Position numbers and translations under genes: made by a program. 64,000 nt of DNA from Allobosea lupini (lineage in GTDB: Bacteria > Pseudomonadota > Alphaproteobacteria > Rhizobiales > Beijerinckiaceae): positions 186,001 through 250,000 of the forward strand of contig NZ_FOAN01000002.1 of assembly GCF_900109525.1 (NCBI RefSeq), in the 5' to 3' direction. The notes beneath the pieces were generated by a model, which made no database searches, was not told where the DNA came from, and saw nothing but the letters and a program-made list of their open reading frames with translations. Each line of letters starts with the position of its first letter. Positions within the stretch are counted from its first letter, which is position 1. Below are positions 18,328-27,257 of the stretch, in pieces.

Positions 18328-20760
18328 ATGAGCAGAGCAGATCGCGCCCACGGCGCAGCGTCGCTGTTTGCCATTGCCGCCGTCACCATCGCCGGATGCC
18401 TGCCCGCGAAGGCCGAGCTGACCAGCGCCGTGAAGCGCTCCGAACAGACGGTCGCCGGGCTGCAGGGGCCGGCCGAGCTGATCCTCGATCAATGGGGCGT
18501 GGCGCATATCTACGCTGCCTCGTCCCGCGATGCCCTCTTCCTGCAAGGCTACAACGCGGCGCGCGACCGGCTCTGGCAGATCGATCTCTGGCGCAAGCGC
18601 GGGCTCGGGCTGCTGGCCAAGGATTTCGGCCCGTCCTATGTCGCGCAGGACCGTGCCGCCCGGCTCTTCCTCTATCGCGGCGAGATGGACAAGGAATGGG
18701 CGGCCTACGGGCCCGACGCCAAGGCCTATACCGACGCCTTCGTCGCCGGCATCAATGCCCGCGTCGACGAGGTGCGAGCCGGCAAGCAGCCGTTGCCGCT
18801 TGATTTCCGCGTCGCCGGCACCTTGCCGGATCGCTGGAGCGCCGAGGACGTCGTGCGCATCCGCAGCCATGGCCTGACCCGCAATGTGCTATCCGAGGTG
18901 GTGCGGGCTCGCGTCGCCTGCGCCGCCGGCATCGAGGCCGACCGCTTCCGGCGCGTGCTGGAACCGAGCGTGAAGACCACGGTGCCCGATGGGCTCGATC
19001 CCTGCGCGATCAAGCCTGATATCCTCGACGACTACAATCTGGCGACCCGCGACGTCACCTTCGCCGCGCCCGGCCAGAAGCGCGCCGCGCTCGACCGCGA
19101 CGCCATCTTCGCCGCAGCCGGAGACAGCGTCTCGACCATCGGCTCGAACAACTGGACGATCGCCGCCAGCCGCACCGCGACCGGCCGGCCGATCCTGGCC
19201 AACGATCCGCACCGCGCCCATGGGGTGCCGTCGCTGCGCTATGTCGTGCATCTCAACGCGCCGGGTCTTTCGGTGATCGGCGCTGGCGAGCCGGCCCTGC
19301 CCGGCATCTCGATCGGCCACAACGGCGAGATCGCCTTCGGCCTGACGATCTTCGCGATCGATCAGGAGGACCTCTACGTCTACGAGACCAACCCGGCCAA
19401 TCCGAACCAGTACCGCTATGGCAGTGGCTGGGAGGAGATGAAGACGGTTAATGAGACGATCGAGGTCAAGGGCGAAGCGCCGCGCCAGATCGAGCTCAAA
19501 TTCACCCGCCACGGCCCGGTCATGAAGGCCGAGCCCGAGGAGAAACGTGCCTTCGCCATCCGCACGGTCTGGTTCGAGCCGGGAACCTCGGCCTATTTCA
19601 ACTCGGCCGAATACATGACGGCGAAGGACTGGCCTGGCTTCAAGAAGGCGATGGCCGAATGGGGCGCGCCCTCCGAGAACCAGGTCTATGCCGACAACAA
19701 GGGCAATATCGGCTGGATCGTCGGCGGGCGCGCGCCGCAGCGGCCGAACCATGACGGCCTGATGCCGGTGCCCGGCGACGGACGCTATGAATGGACAGGC
19801 TTCCTCAAGGCCGGCGAACTGCCCGAGGTCTTCAACCCGACCGAGGGCTTCTTCGCCACCGCCAACGAGATGAATATCCCGAAGGATCATCCGCTGCTCG
19901 CCAAGCGCATCGGCTACGAATGGTCCGATCCCTCGCGGATCAACCGGATCAAGGCCGTGCTCGGCACCAAAGACAAGGTGACGCTCGCCGACGCGATGGC
20001 CCTGCAGAACGACGACAATTCGGAGAATGCCCGCAAGCTCGCCGTCCTGCTGGCGCCGCTGTCATCGGACGATCCCGTCACAGCCGAAGGCCTGAAGCTG
20101 ATCAAAGGCTGGAACCAGGCGATCGCGGTCGACAGCGCGGCTGCTGCTTTGTCCGAGGTCTGGATGAGCAAGCATCTCGGGCGCGCCCTAACGGTCAAGG
20201 CAGTACCTGAGAAGGCGCGCAGCGTCATTGGCCCGCTCGATGTCGCGGCGGTGGTCGCTTATCTCGAAGCGCCCGACAACGCGCTCGGCGCCGAGCCGAA
20301 GGCAGCGCGCAATGCCTTGCTGCTCGAGACGCTGAAAGCGGCAATGGAGGAGTTGCGGCAGACGCTCGGCCCGGACACGGCGACATGGAACTGGGGCAAG
20401 ATTCACCACGCCCAGTTCGATCATGCCCTGTCGCCGCTCGCCGGCGGCCCGGATCGGGCACAGCTCAATGTCGGCCGGCTCGCCATGGGCGGCTCGGCCT
20501 TCAGCCCGCGCGCGGCCTCATACCGCATCTCCGACTTCAGGGTGATCGCAGGCGCCTCGTTCCGCATGGTGCTGGATGTCGGCAACTGGGACGACAGCCG
20601 CTTCATCAATACGCCGGGCCAGTCGGGCGACGCCTACAGCCCGCACTATCGCGATCTCGCCCCGCTCTGGGCAGCCGGCGATTATGCGCCGCTGCTCTAT
20701 TCGCGCGAGGCGATCGAAAAGGCGGCGCGCTCGGTCATCGCGCTCAAGCCGGCCGGCTGA
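18328..20760 (+). CDS. Penicillin amidase / acyl-homoserine-lactone acylase family protein
   Basis: 810-residue periplasmic Ntn-hydrolase precursor. A signal peptide (ASLFAIAAVTIAGCLPAKA) precedes the alpha chain, a spacer, and the beta chain. The beta chain begins at the catalytic serine in IGSNNWTIA (Ser about residue 273), where self-cleavage would expose the N-terminal nucleophile. Conserved ANDPH, GLTIFAIDQEDLY and HGPV segments follow. Length and the SNNW motif suit the AHL acylase / penicillin acylase group. Substrate (beta-lactam, AHL, other N-acyl amide) cannot be told. ACGGAGGA lies before the ATG. Monocistronic. Confidence 0.92.
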   Translation: MSRADRAHGAASLFAIAAVTIAGCLPAKAELTSAVKRSEQTVAGLQGPAELILDQWGVAHIYAASSRDALFLQGYNAARDRLWQIDLWRKRGLGLLAKDFGPSYVAQDRAARLFLYRGEMDKEWAAYGPDAKAYTDAFVAGINARVDEVRAGKQPLPLDFRVAGTLPDRWSAEDVVRIRSHGLTRNVLSEVVRARVACAAGIEADRFRRVLEPSVKTTVPDGLDPCAIKPDILDDYNLATRDVTFAAPGQKRAALDRDAIFAAAGDSVSTIGSNNWTIAASRTATGRPILANDPHRAHGVPSLRYVVHLNAPGLSVIGAGEPALPGISIGHNGEIAFGLTIFAIDQEDLYVYETNPANPNQYRYGSGWEEMKTVNETIEVKGEAPRQIELKFTRHGPVMKAEPEEKRAFAIRTVWFEPGTSAYFNSAEYMTAKDWPGFKKAMAEWGAPSENQVYADNKGNIGWIVGGRAPQRPNHDGLMPVPGDGRYEWTGFLKAGELPEVFNPTEGFFATANEMNIPKDHPLLAKRIGYEWSDPSRINRIKAVLGTKDKVTLADAMALQNDDNSENARKLAVLLAPLSSDDPVTAEGLKLIKGWNQAIAVDSAAAALSEVWMSKHLGRALTVKAVPEKARSVIGPLDVAAVVAYLEAPDNALGAEPKAARNALLLETLKAAMEELRQTLGPDTATWNWGKIHHAQFDHALSPLAGGPDRAQLNVGRLAMGGSAFSPRAASYRISDFRVIAGASFRMVLDVGNWDDSRFINTPGQSGDAYSPHYRDLAPLWAAGDYAPLLYSREAIEKAARSVIALKPAG

Positions 20761-20799
20761 CGCGGCAAGACCCGGGGACGGAGGCTCCCGCCTCCGTTC

Positions 20800-21801
20800 T
20801 CAGGAGCGCGCCCGGTCGATGGCGCGGCGTACGACCTGCGTCACTTCGCTGTTCGACAGGAAGAGGTCGTGGCGCAGCAGGCTCCAGCCGCGGCCGGCCG
20901 TGTCGGCGACGCGCACGCCGAGCTGCTCCAGCCGCTCGCGATCGGCGGCGCCGGCGCGGGCGACGCCGCCGGCGATGCGCGAGGAGATCGCCAGCGCCTT
21001 GTCGCCGGGATCGATGATCACGGTCATGCGCTGGGCGATCGGCCCGAGCCGCGGCACGGTCTGCTCGAAAGCGTCGATGTCGACATCGGGCGAGGCCAGC
21101 ACGACGGCCCCGATCCGGTCGGACAGCCCCTCGAAATCACGCAGCTCGCGCAGACCTTCCATAGTCAGGAAGCTGCCCATCGAATGCGCGACGATATTGA
21201 TCCGCCCGATCGTCGGGTTGGCGACCAGCGCCTTCAGCGTCTGGACGAAGCCGTCACGCGACCAGAGCGCGCTTTCGCGATCATAGGCATAGGCGAGCAG
21301 GCCGCCGCCGGACGGCCAGGTGAACAGCGCCGTGCGCCCCTCGAAGGCGAGCGCATGCGAAAGCTGGCCGGCGCTGCGTGCGGCCGATTCGAAGGTCTCG
21401 TTGAAGCCGTGGACGTAGAGCAGCACGTCGCGGCCGGTCGCAGCGTCCGAGAAGGCGCGGGCGGCATCGCTCGCGCTGCGCCGGGTCACGCCGAGCACGG
21501 CCCAGTCACCGCTGACGACGGAGCTCACCTGCGCAGCGACGCCGCGGCCCGGCGCCGACAGCCTGACCTCGGCGAAGGTCAGCCCGGTGCCGCGCTCCGA
21601 GCCGAAATAGGGTGCGCGGTCGCCCATCGGCTTGCGCGTGGTCGCAACCAGAAGCTGCGGCTCCTTTCCGAAGCTGGACGAATCCGCCGGCCCGACGAAA
21701 GGCGAGACGGAGGCTTCGCTCTGCGCGCAACCGGCCAGTCCCGCCCCGAGCAGGGCGACGAAGGAGCGGCGTGAAACGGCGTGTCGCGAAGGCGAGGTCA
21801 C
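20800..21801 (-). CDS. DUF900 alpha/beta hydrolase, Tat-type lipoprotein
   Basis: About 333 residues. The N-terminus holds a twin-arginine-like motif and lipobox (SRRSFVALLGAGLAGC). The DUF900 alpha/beta-hydrolase core follows, with the oxyanion segment LLYVHGFNETF, LFTWPSGGG, the nucleophile elbow IVAHSMGS and a late Asp/His pair (VVLASPDVD; LLRHDLF). Start uncertain: I favour GTG 21801; a TTG at 21846 is also open. It is paralogous to the next upstream gene on the same strand, 80 bases away, so this is a tandem duplication. Probably an envelope esterase or lipase; substrate unknown. Confidence 0.85.
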   Translation of the reverse strand: MTSPSRHAVSRRSFVALLGAGLAGCAQSEASVSPFVGPADSSSFGKEPQLLVATTRKPMGDRAPYFGSERGTGLTFAEVRLSAPGRGVAAQVSSVVSGDWAVLGVTRRSASDAARAFSDAATGRDVLLYVHGFNETFESAARSAGQLSHALAFEGRTALFTWPSGGGLLAYAYDRESALWSRDGFVQTLKALVANPTIGRINIVAHSMGSFLTMEGLRELRDFEGLSDRIGAVVLASPDVDIDAFEQTVPRLGPIAQRMTVIIDPGDKALAISSRIAGGVARAGAADRERLEQLGVRVADTAGRGWSLLRHDLFLSNSEVTQVVRRAIDRARS

Positions 21802-21883
21802 TGGCGAGGTCCAGGATTGGGGGCGTGCGGACCTTCTGGCCGCCAACCCTTAAGGCCTGATCAACGCGGCCAGAATTGGGCAG

Positions 21884-22990
21884 TCATTTGTCGCGCGCGG
21901 CGAAGGATGGCGAGGCCTTTGAGTCGAGCCCAAGCATGCTGCCGCTCGTGCTGCCATCCAGTCCATCGGCGCCGAGCCGCTGTCCGATCATTTGCACGAC
22001 GCGGGGCGACGTCGCGAACTTGCCGTGATTGTAGTCGTCGCTGCTGCGGTCTTTCGAGAGATCGATGATCGTCGCCCCGGCCTTGCGCAGATCGGCGACG
22101 ACGTCGGTATCCTTCTCCGAGATCGCCCCGAGCCTGGCCTTGTCCCCGGCGAACTGGCGCGAGAAGTCGAGCGCGCGATCGTCCGAGGAGACGAAGACGG
22201 TCACCGGCCGCCTGATCGCGGCGAGCTGGGTCTTGAACACGTCGAGATCGATGTCGGGCGCCGCAAGCATGACGTTGCGCAGCTTGCCGCCGAAGCTGCC
22301 GTCGCCGCGGATCGCCGCCTGGCGCAGGGTCTCGGCCGTCAGCAGCGTCCCCATCGAATGCGCGAGGATGTCGAAACGATTGGCGCCGAGGTCACGAGCG
22401 ATCACGCGCAGGCCGGTCTCGAGCGCATCGCGCGAGAAGTCGGCGCTGTCGCGATCATAGGGATAGGCGAGCACCCGGGCACGCGAAGGCCAGGTAAACA
22501 GCACCGGCACGCCCTTGAAGCCGGAATCGGTGACGATCTGGGCGAAGCGAAATGCGGCGTCGGCGAAATTGGTGTTGAAGCCGTGGACGAAGACCAGCAC
22601 CTCGCGCTCGCTTGGCGGGCGCCGGGCGACCTCCGCCCGCACCTGCTTCAGGATTTCCGGCTCGGTCAGCCGCTCGACGGCGCTGACGGTGAAATGGCTG
22701 GCGGGATCACCGGCGCTGGTGACGCTGCCCGGCAACTCGACCTGGCCGACCTGATGGGCGCGCGGAACGCTGATATCGAGCCGGGCGAAGCCGACCGAAG
22801 GGCTGCGCTCCCCGCTGAAATATTCGGGCTGCCCGGTCGTGGCGCGCGAGGTCGCGACGAAGATGCGGACCGTACCGACGGTGTCCTCGGGCTTCGCCGC
22901 CGAAACCACCAGAACACGCGGCGGGCCACCGCAGGCGGCGAGCACGAGCGACAACAGTGAGACGAGAACGACAAACCGCAAACCGGACAC
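21884..22990 (-). CDS. DUF900 alpha/beta hydrolase, lipoprotein
   Basis: About 368 residues. A lipoprotein signal (LVSLLSLVLAACGG) is followed by a DUF900 hydrolase core: IFVATSRATTGQPEYFSGER, VLVFVHGFNTNFADAAFRFA, VLFTWPSRARVLAYPYDRDS, ILAHSMGTLLTAETLR and MLAAPDIDLDVF. The Ser in AHSMG is the likely nucleophile. It is clearly related to the neighbour at 20800-21801. GTG 22990 is preceded by GGAGAG at good spacing; GTG 23008 is an alternative. Substrate unknown. Confidence 0.87.
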   Translation of the reverse strand: MSGLRFVVLVSLLSLVLAACGGPPRVLVVSAAKPEDTVGTVRIFVATSRATTGQPEYFSGERSPSVGFARLDISVPRAHQVGQVELPGSVTSAGDPASHFTVSAVERLTEPEILKQVRAEVARRPPSEREVLVFVHGFNTNFADAAFRFAQIVTDSGFKGVPVLFTWPSRARVLAYPYDRDSADFSRDALETGLRVIARDLGANRFDILAHSMGTLLTAETLRQAAIRGDGSFGGKLRNVMLAAPDIDLDVFKTQLAAIRRPVTVFVSSDDRALDFSRQFAGDKARLGAISEKDTDVVADLRKAGATIIDLSKDRSSDDYNHGKFATSPRVVQMIGQRLGADGLDGSTSGSMLGLDSKASPSFAARDK

Positions 22991-23118
22991 GCGACAGGCT
23001 CTCCGCACCCCGCGGGACTCGTCTCACCCTCCTCGCCGCTTGGCAAGAGTGGGGATGACGGCCTGGGCCGCCGAAAGCCTCGCTTCCGTTGCGGGCGCTC
23101 GCTTGCTACCAGCGGGGC

Positions 23119-24093
23119 ATGGTCGATCTCACGGCGCTCGGCGATGCGATTCTCAAGGGCGAGCGCGCCGCGCTGGCACGGGCGATCACGCTCGCGGAAA
23201 GCCGGCGCGCCGACCATCGCGAACAGGCGCAAGCCCTGCTCTCGCGCCTGCTGCCACATACGGGCAAAGCGATCAGGGTCGGCATCACCGGCGTGCCTGG
23301 CGTCGGCAAGTCGACGACGATCGACGCGCTCGGCAGCTATCTGACCGGCCAGGGCCATAAGGTCGCGGTGCTCGCGGTCGATCCGTCATCGACACGCAGC
23401 GGCGGCTCGATCCTCGGCGACAAGACCCGGATGGCCCAGCTCGCCATCGACCCGAACGCCTATATCCGCCCCTCGCCCTCCTCCGGGACGCTGGGCGGCG
23501 TCGCAGCCAAGACGCGCGAGACCATGCTGCTCTGCGAAGCCGCCGGCTTCGACGTCATCCTGGTCGAGACGGTCGGCGTCGGCCAGTCGGAGACGGCGGT
23601 GGCCGACCTCACCGATTTCTTCCTGGTGCTGATGCTGCCCAATGCCGGCGACGAATTGCAGGGCATCAAGAAGGGCATCATCGAGCTCGCCGACATGCTG
23701 GCGGTCAACAAGGCCGATGGCGAGGGCGCGACCGCCGCGCGCGCCGCAGCGGCGCAATACAAGGCAGCGCTGCACATCCTCGCGCCGACCTCGCCGCTCT
23801 GGTCGACGCCGGTGGTGACGATCTCCGGCCTGACCGGCGCCGGGCTCGATGCGCTCTGGGCCAAGATCGAGGAGCACCGCGCCCGTTTCGAGGCCAAGGG
23901 GCTGATCGCGGAGAAGCGCCGGCGGCAGGACGTCAAATGGATGTGGGCGATGGTGCAGGACCGGCTGCAAGCCAAGCTCCGGCACGATCCGGCGCTGAAG
24001 GCGCGCACGCCAAAGCTGGAAGCGGCCGTCGCCGCCGGCGAGATGGCGCCGACCGCCGCCGCCGCCGAGATCGCCGGAGCGCTCGGCCTGTAA
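23119..24093 (+). CDS. meaB: Methylmalonyl-CoA mutase-associated GTPase MeaB
   Basis: 324-residue G3E-type P-loop GTPase (ArgK/MeaB). Walker A is GVPGVGKST, switch segments are [18 protein letters not shown] and [10 protein letters not shown], and the base-recognition motif is NKADG. MeaB gates cofactor loading and protects methylmalonyl-CoA mutase from inactivation. It therefore works with the mutAB products at 4319-9230, but it is encoded separately. ATG 23119 is the chosen start; a longer frame from 23089 adds 10 residues with no support. Confidence 0.95.
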   Translation: MVDLTALGDAILKGERAALARAITLAESRRADHREQAQALLSRLLPHTGKAIRVGITGVPGVGKSTTIDALGSYLTGQGHKVAVLAVDPSSTRSGGSILGDKTRMAQLAIDPNAYIRPSPSSGTLGGVAAKTRETMLLCEAAGFDVILVETVGVGQSETAVADLTDFFLVLMLPNAGDELQGIKKGIIELADMLAVNKADGEGATAARAAAAQYKAALHILAPTSPLWSTPVVTISGLTGAGLDALWAKIEEHRARFEAKGLIAEKRRRQDVKWMWAMVQDRLQAKLRHDPALKARTPKLEAAVAAGEMAPTAAAAEIAGALGL

Positions 24094-24157
24094 TCGGCAG
24101 TCGTGCCAGAGGTCCCGGCATGCCTCTTGAAGGCTCTGCGGCATGATGGAGACTTCG

Positions 24158-25534
24158 ATGACGCTTTCGCGCCGCGACTGGCTGCGGACGGCCCTTTTCG
24201 GCACGGTCGCGGTCTCCGCTGGTCCCGTGCTGGCACAGGCGCCGCGCCCGAGCACGCCAGCTCCGCTCGGCATGCTCGGGCTCGAGGCGGCACAGTTCGG
24301 CTTGCGCCCCGGCTCCGCCGAGGATCAGTCGCGTGCCCTCCAGGCCGCGCTGGTCGAGGCGGTGAAGCGCGATGCGCCGCTGATCGTCGCGCCCGGCCGC
24401 TATCGCATCGCCAATGTCGTACTGCCGGAGAATGCCCGGGTGATCGGCGTTCCCGGCGCGACGCAATTCATCGCGGCGCAGGCCGGGCCGATGCTGGTGG
24501 CGCGGCGGATCAAGCGGGCCGCCATCGCCGGCATCATGCTGGACGGGCTCGACATCAAGCTTGGCCAGCGCATCGGCCTGCTCAATGCCGAGGAGGTGCT
24601 CGATCTCGCGCTGTCCGACTGCGAGTTCGCCAATGCCGGCTCGGTCGGGCTGACGCTCAATCGCACGGCCGGGCGCATCGAGCGCAACCGCTTCCGCTCG
24701 ATGCGGGATTCGGCGCTGTTCTCGCTCGATTCGCGCGGGCTCGCGATCGAGGCCAACATGGTCGAGGATTGCGGCAACAACGGCATCCAGCTCTGGCGCA
24801 GCCAGGCCGGGGACGATCAGAGCCTCGTTCGCGGCAACCGACTCAACCGCATCCGCAGCGATGCCGGCGGCGACGGGCCGAACGGCAACGGCATCAGCCT
24901 CTTCCGCGCCGGCGGCGTCGTGATCGAAGGCAATACGCTGCGCGACTGCGCGCTGACCTTCATCCGCAACAATTCCGGCTCGAACGTGCAGATTCTCGGC
25001 AATCAGGGCCGGCGCTGCGGCGAAACGGCGCTCTACTCGGAATTTGCCTTCGAGGGCGCGATCATCGCCAACAACCTGATCGAGGACTGCGCACAGGGCG
25101 CGAGCGTCACCAATCTCGACCATGGTGGGCGGCTCGCGGTCGTTGCCAACAACATCATCCGCAACGCCCAGAAGGGGCTGGCGCCGAAGGGCAAGGAGCC
25201 CGTCGGCGGCTCGGGCCTGCATGTCGAGGCCGAGGCGGCCGTCACCGGCAACGTCATCGAGAACGCCAGCGATGTCGGCATAACGCTCGGCTGGTCCTGG
25301 GCGATGCGCAACCTCGTCGCGACCGGCAATGTCGTCCGGCGAACCGGCATCGGCATCTCGGTTTCGCTCGTCCCCAAGGAGCGCAATGCGCTGATCGCCA
25401 ACAATGTGATCAGCGAGGCGAAGCTCGGCGCGGTCGTCGGCACCGAATTCGGCAAGGCGGTGACCGGCGACCTGACCAAGGGCGAGGACAAGCGCGCCGC
25501 CGGCATCCGGGTCGAGGGCAATTCGGTCAGCTGA
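24158..25534 (+). CDS. Tat-exported parallel beta-helix repeat protein (TIGR03808 type)
   Basis: 458 residues. The twin-arginine signal (SRRDWLRTALFGTVAVSAG) is followed by a long right-handed beta-helix of about 20-residue coils: repeated phrases such as IEGNTLRDCALTF, IIANNLIEDCAQG, VVANNIIRNAQKG, VTGNVIENASDVG and ALIANNVISEA. This is the pattern of the TIGR03808 family, uncharacterised and largely alphaproteobacterial. The start at 24158 has GGAG 6 bases upstream; ATG 24143 is also possible. It is convergent with, and overlaps by 8 bases, the SulP gene. Function unknown; beta-helices often bind or cleave polysaccharides, but no catalytic residues are evident. Confidence 0.87.
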   Translation: MTLSRRDWLRTALFGTVAVSAGPVLAQAPRPSTPAPLGMLGLEAAQFGLRPGSAEDQSRALQAALVEAVKRDAPLIVAPGRYRIANVVLPENARVIGVPGATQFIAAQAGPMLVARRIKRAAIAGIMLDGLDIKLGQRIGLLNAEEVLDLALSDCEFANAGSVGLTLNRTAGRIERNRFRSMRDSALFSLDSRGLAIEANMVEDCGNNGIQLWRSQAGDDQSLVRGNRLNRIRSDAGGDGPNGNGISLFRAGGVVIEGNTLRDCALTFIRNNSGSNVQILGNQGRRCGETALYSEFAFEGAIIANNLIEDCAQGASVTNLDHGGRLAVVANNIIRNAQKGLAPKGKEPVGGSGLHVEAEAAVTGNVIENASDVGITLGWSWAMRNLVATGNVVRRTGIGISVSLVPKERNALIANNVISEAKLGAVVGTEFGKAVTGDLTKGEDKRAAGIRVEGNSVS

Positions 25535-27206
25535 CGCTCGCGGCCCGCATCGGCCCAAGCGCCCTCACCGCCTCCTCCACGCTGTGGAATACGTGCTCCG
25601 CCCCGATCTCGGCGGTCACGCCGAAATCCAGCAAGGCCTGGAGCGCGCGCACCGACTCGGCCCGGGCGATGGCGAAGGTTCCGCCCTGCGTCCGGCAGGC
25701 CGCCGCCACGGCCAACAAGCCTTGCGCCGCCGTATAATCGATGGCCGGGATGCCGCCAGCATCGAGGACGAGCAAGGTCGGCCTGCGCTCGGCCAGCAGC
25801 GCCAGCACGCCGCGCCGGAAGATCTCGGCATTGGCAAAGAGCAGCGGCGCCGGGAAGGCGATCACGAGCACACCATCGACCTGCTCGCCCTGGTGGCCGG
25901 GCTCAGGCGGCCACCAGATCGTCGTGCCGGGGATGCGCAACTGCTCGATCGGCTCGCTGCGCGTCGTCATCCAGACCCCGTGCAGCAGCGACAGGCCGAT
26001 CCCGACGGCGACGCCCGTCTCGACAGGCAGCCAGACGATCGCGATGGCCGTGAGCACGACGAGCGCAAATTCGGAGCGGGACTGACCGGCGATCCGCCGG
26101 ATGACCTCCACCCGGACGATGCGCTGCGCCACGAAGAGCAGCACGCCGGCCAGCGCCGCCACCGGCACCTGTGCCAGAAGCGAACCGCCCGCGACCGCAA
26201 GCGCCAGCACGATCAGCGCCGCCGTCGCCGCAGCGAGCTGCGAGCGCCCGCCGCTTTCGGCCACCACCGCCGTCCTTGGCGGGCTCGCATTGACCGGAAA
26301 GGTGCTGGCCAGCCCGGCGAAGAGGTTCGCGGCGCCAAGGCCGATGAAATCGCGGTCGACCTTCGGCTCGGCACCATCCGGATCGCGAAAGGAGCGGCTG
26401 ACGGTGGCCGTCTGCATCATCACCACCAGCGCGATGACCAGGGCGAGTGGAACGAGGCTGCGAATATCGGCCCAGTCGAGTTCGGGTGGCGCCAAGCTCG
26501 GCCAGCCCGCGGGCAAGGCGCCGAGCACCGCGACGCCGTGCGTCTCCAGCCGAAAGAGTACAACCGCCGCCGTTGCTCCCGCCAGCGCCAACAGCGCCCC
26601 TGGCACGCGTGGCGCGAGGCGCTCGCACAGATCTACGATTGCGAATGTCGCGACACCGATCGCCAGCGAGATCGGGTTGATTCCGCCAAGTCCGCGCCAG
26701 AGGGCGGCGAACTGCTCGGCGATGTGATGGCCGCCGCCGGGAATGCCGAGCAGGCCGGGGAGCTGTGATACGGCGATGTGGACGGCGATGCCGGCGAGGA
26801 AGCCTGTCAGCACCGGCACGGACAACAGATCCGCGATCCAGCCGAGCCGGAGCAGGCCGGCGACGACGAGCGACAATCCGACGAGGAGCGCGAGCAGGGT
26901 CGCGGAACCCGCCGGCATCACGCCGCCCGCCGCCAGTGCCGCGAGCCCGCTGACGAAGATCGGCGTGATCGTCGAATCGGCGCCGGCCGTCAGCAGGCGG
27001 CTTGCGCCGAACACGACGAAGCCCAATGTTGCCGCGACGAAGGCATAGAAGCCGACCTGCGGCTCGAAACCGCCGAGCCGCGCCGTCGCCATCTGCTCGG
27101 GGATGGTGATCGCCGCCAGCGTCAGCCCGGCCAGCAGGTCGCGGCTGAAGGCGCTGGCGCGGCCGGGCGCAGAAGCATTCTCATCTGGCGTTGGAGCAGG
27201 CGGCAT
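25527..27206 (-). CDS. SulP family anion transporter with STAS domain
   Basis: 559-residue inner-membrane transporter of the SulP/SLC26 family. Some 12-14 hydrophobic segments include DLLAGLTLAAITIPEQMATA, and the motif FIGLGAANLFAGLASTFPVN is close to the family core. The C-terminal STAS domain (about residues 440-550) has VLVIAFPAPLLFANAEIFRR and LLVLDAGGIPAIDYTAAQGL. The substrate could be sulfate, bicarbonate or a dicarboxylate; no carbonic anhydrase or sulfate assimilation gene lies nearby to decide. Tail-to-tail overlap of 8 bases with the Tat protein gene. Confidence 0.92.
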   Translation of the reverse strand: MPPAPTPDENASAPGRASAFSRDLLAGLTLAAITIPEQMATARLGGFEPQVGFYAFVAATLGFVVFGASRLLTAGADSTITPIFVSGLAALAAGGVMPAGSATLLALLVGLSLVVAGLLRLGWIADLLSVPVLTGFLAGIAVHIAVSQLPGLLGIPGGGHHIAEQFAALWRGLGGINPISLAIGVATFAIVDLCERLAPRVPGALLALAGATAAVVLFRLETHGVAVLGALPAGWPSLAPPELDWADIRSLVPLALVIALVVMMQTATVSRSFRDPDGAEPKVDRDFIGLGAANLFAGLASTFPVNASPPRTAVVAESGGRSQLAAATAALIVLALAVAGGSLLAQVPVAALAGVLLFVAQRIVRVEVIRRIAGQSRSEFALVVLTAIAIVWLPVETGVAVGIGLSLLHGVWMTTRSEPIEQLRIPGTTIWWPPEPGHQGEQVDGVLVIAFPAPLLFANAEIFRRGVLALLAERRPTLLVLDAGGIPAIDYTAAQGLLAVAAACRTQGGTFAIARAESVRALQALLDFGVTAEIGAEHVFHSVEEAVRALGPMRAASVS

Positions 27207-27257
27207 CGCGCGGGACCGGAAGCGGGCGGCGACCCTCGCGCCGGCACGCCTTCGCCG

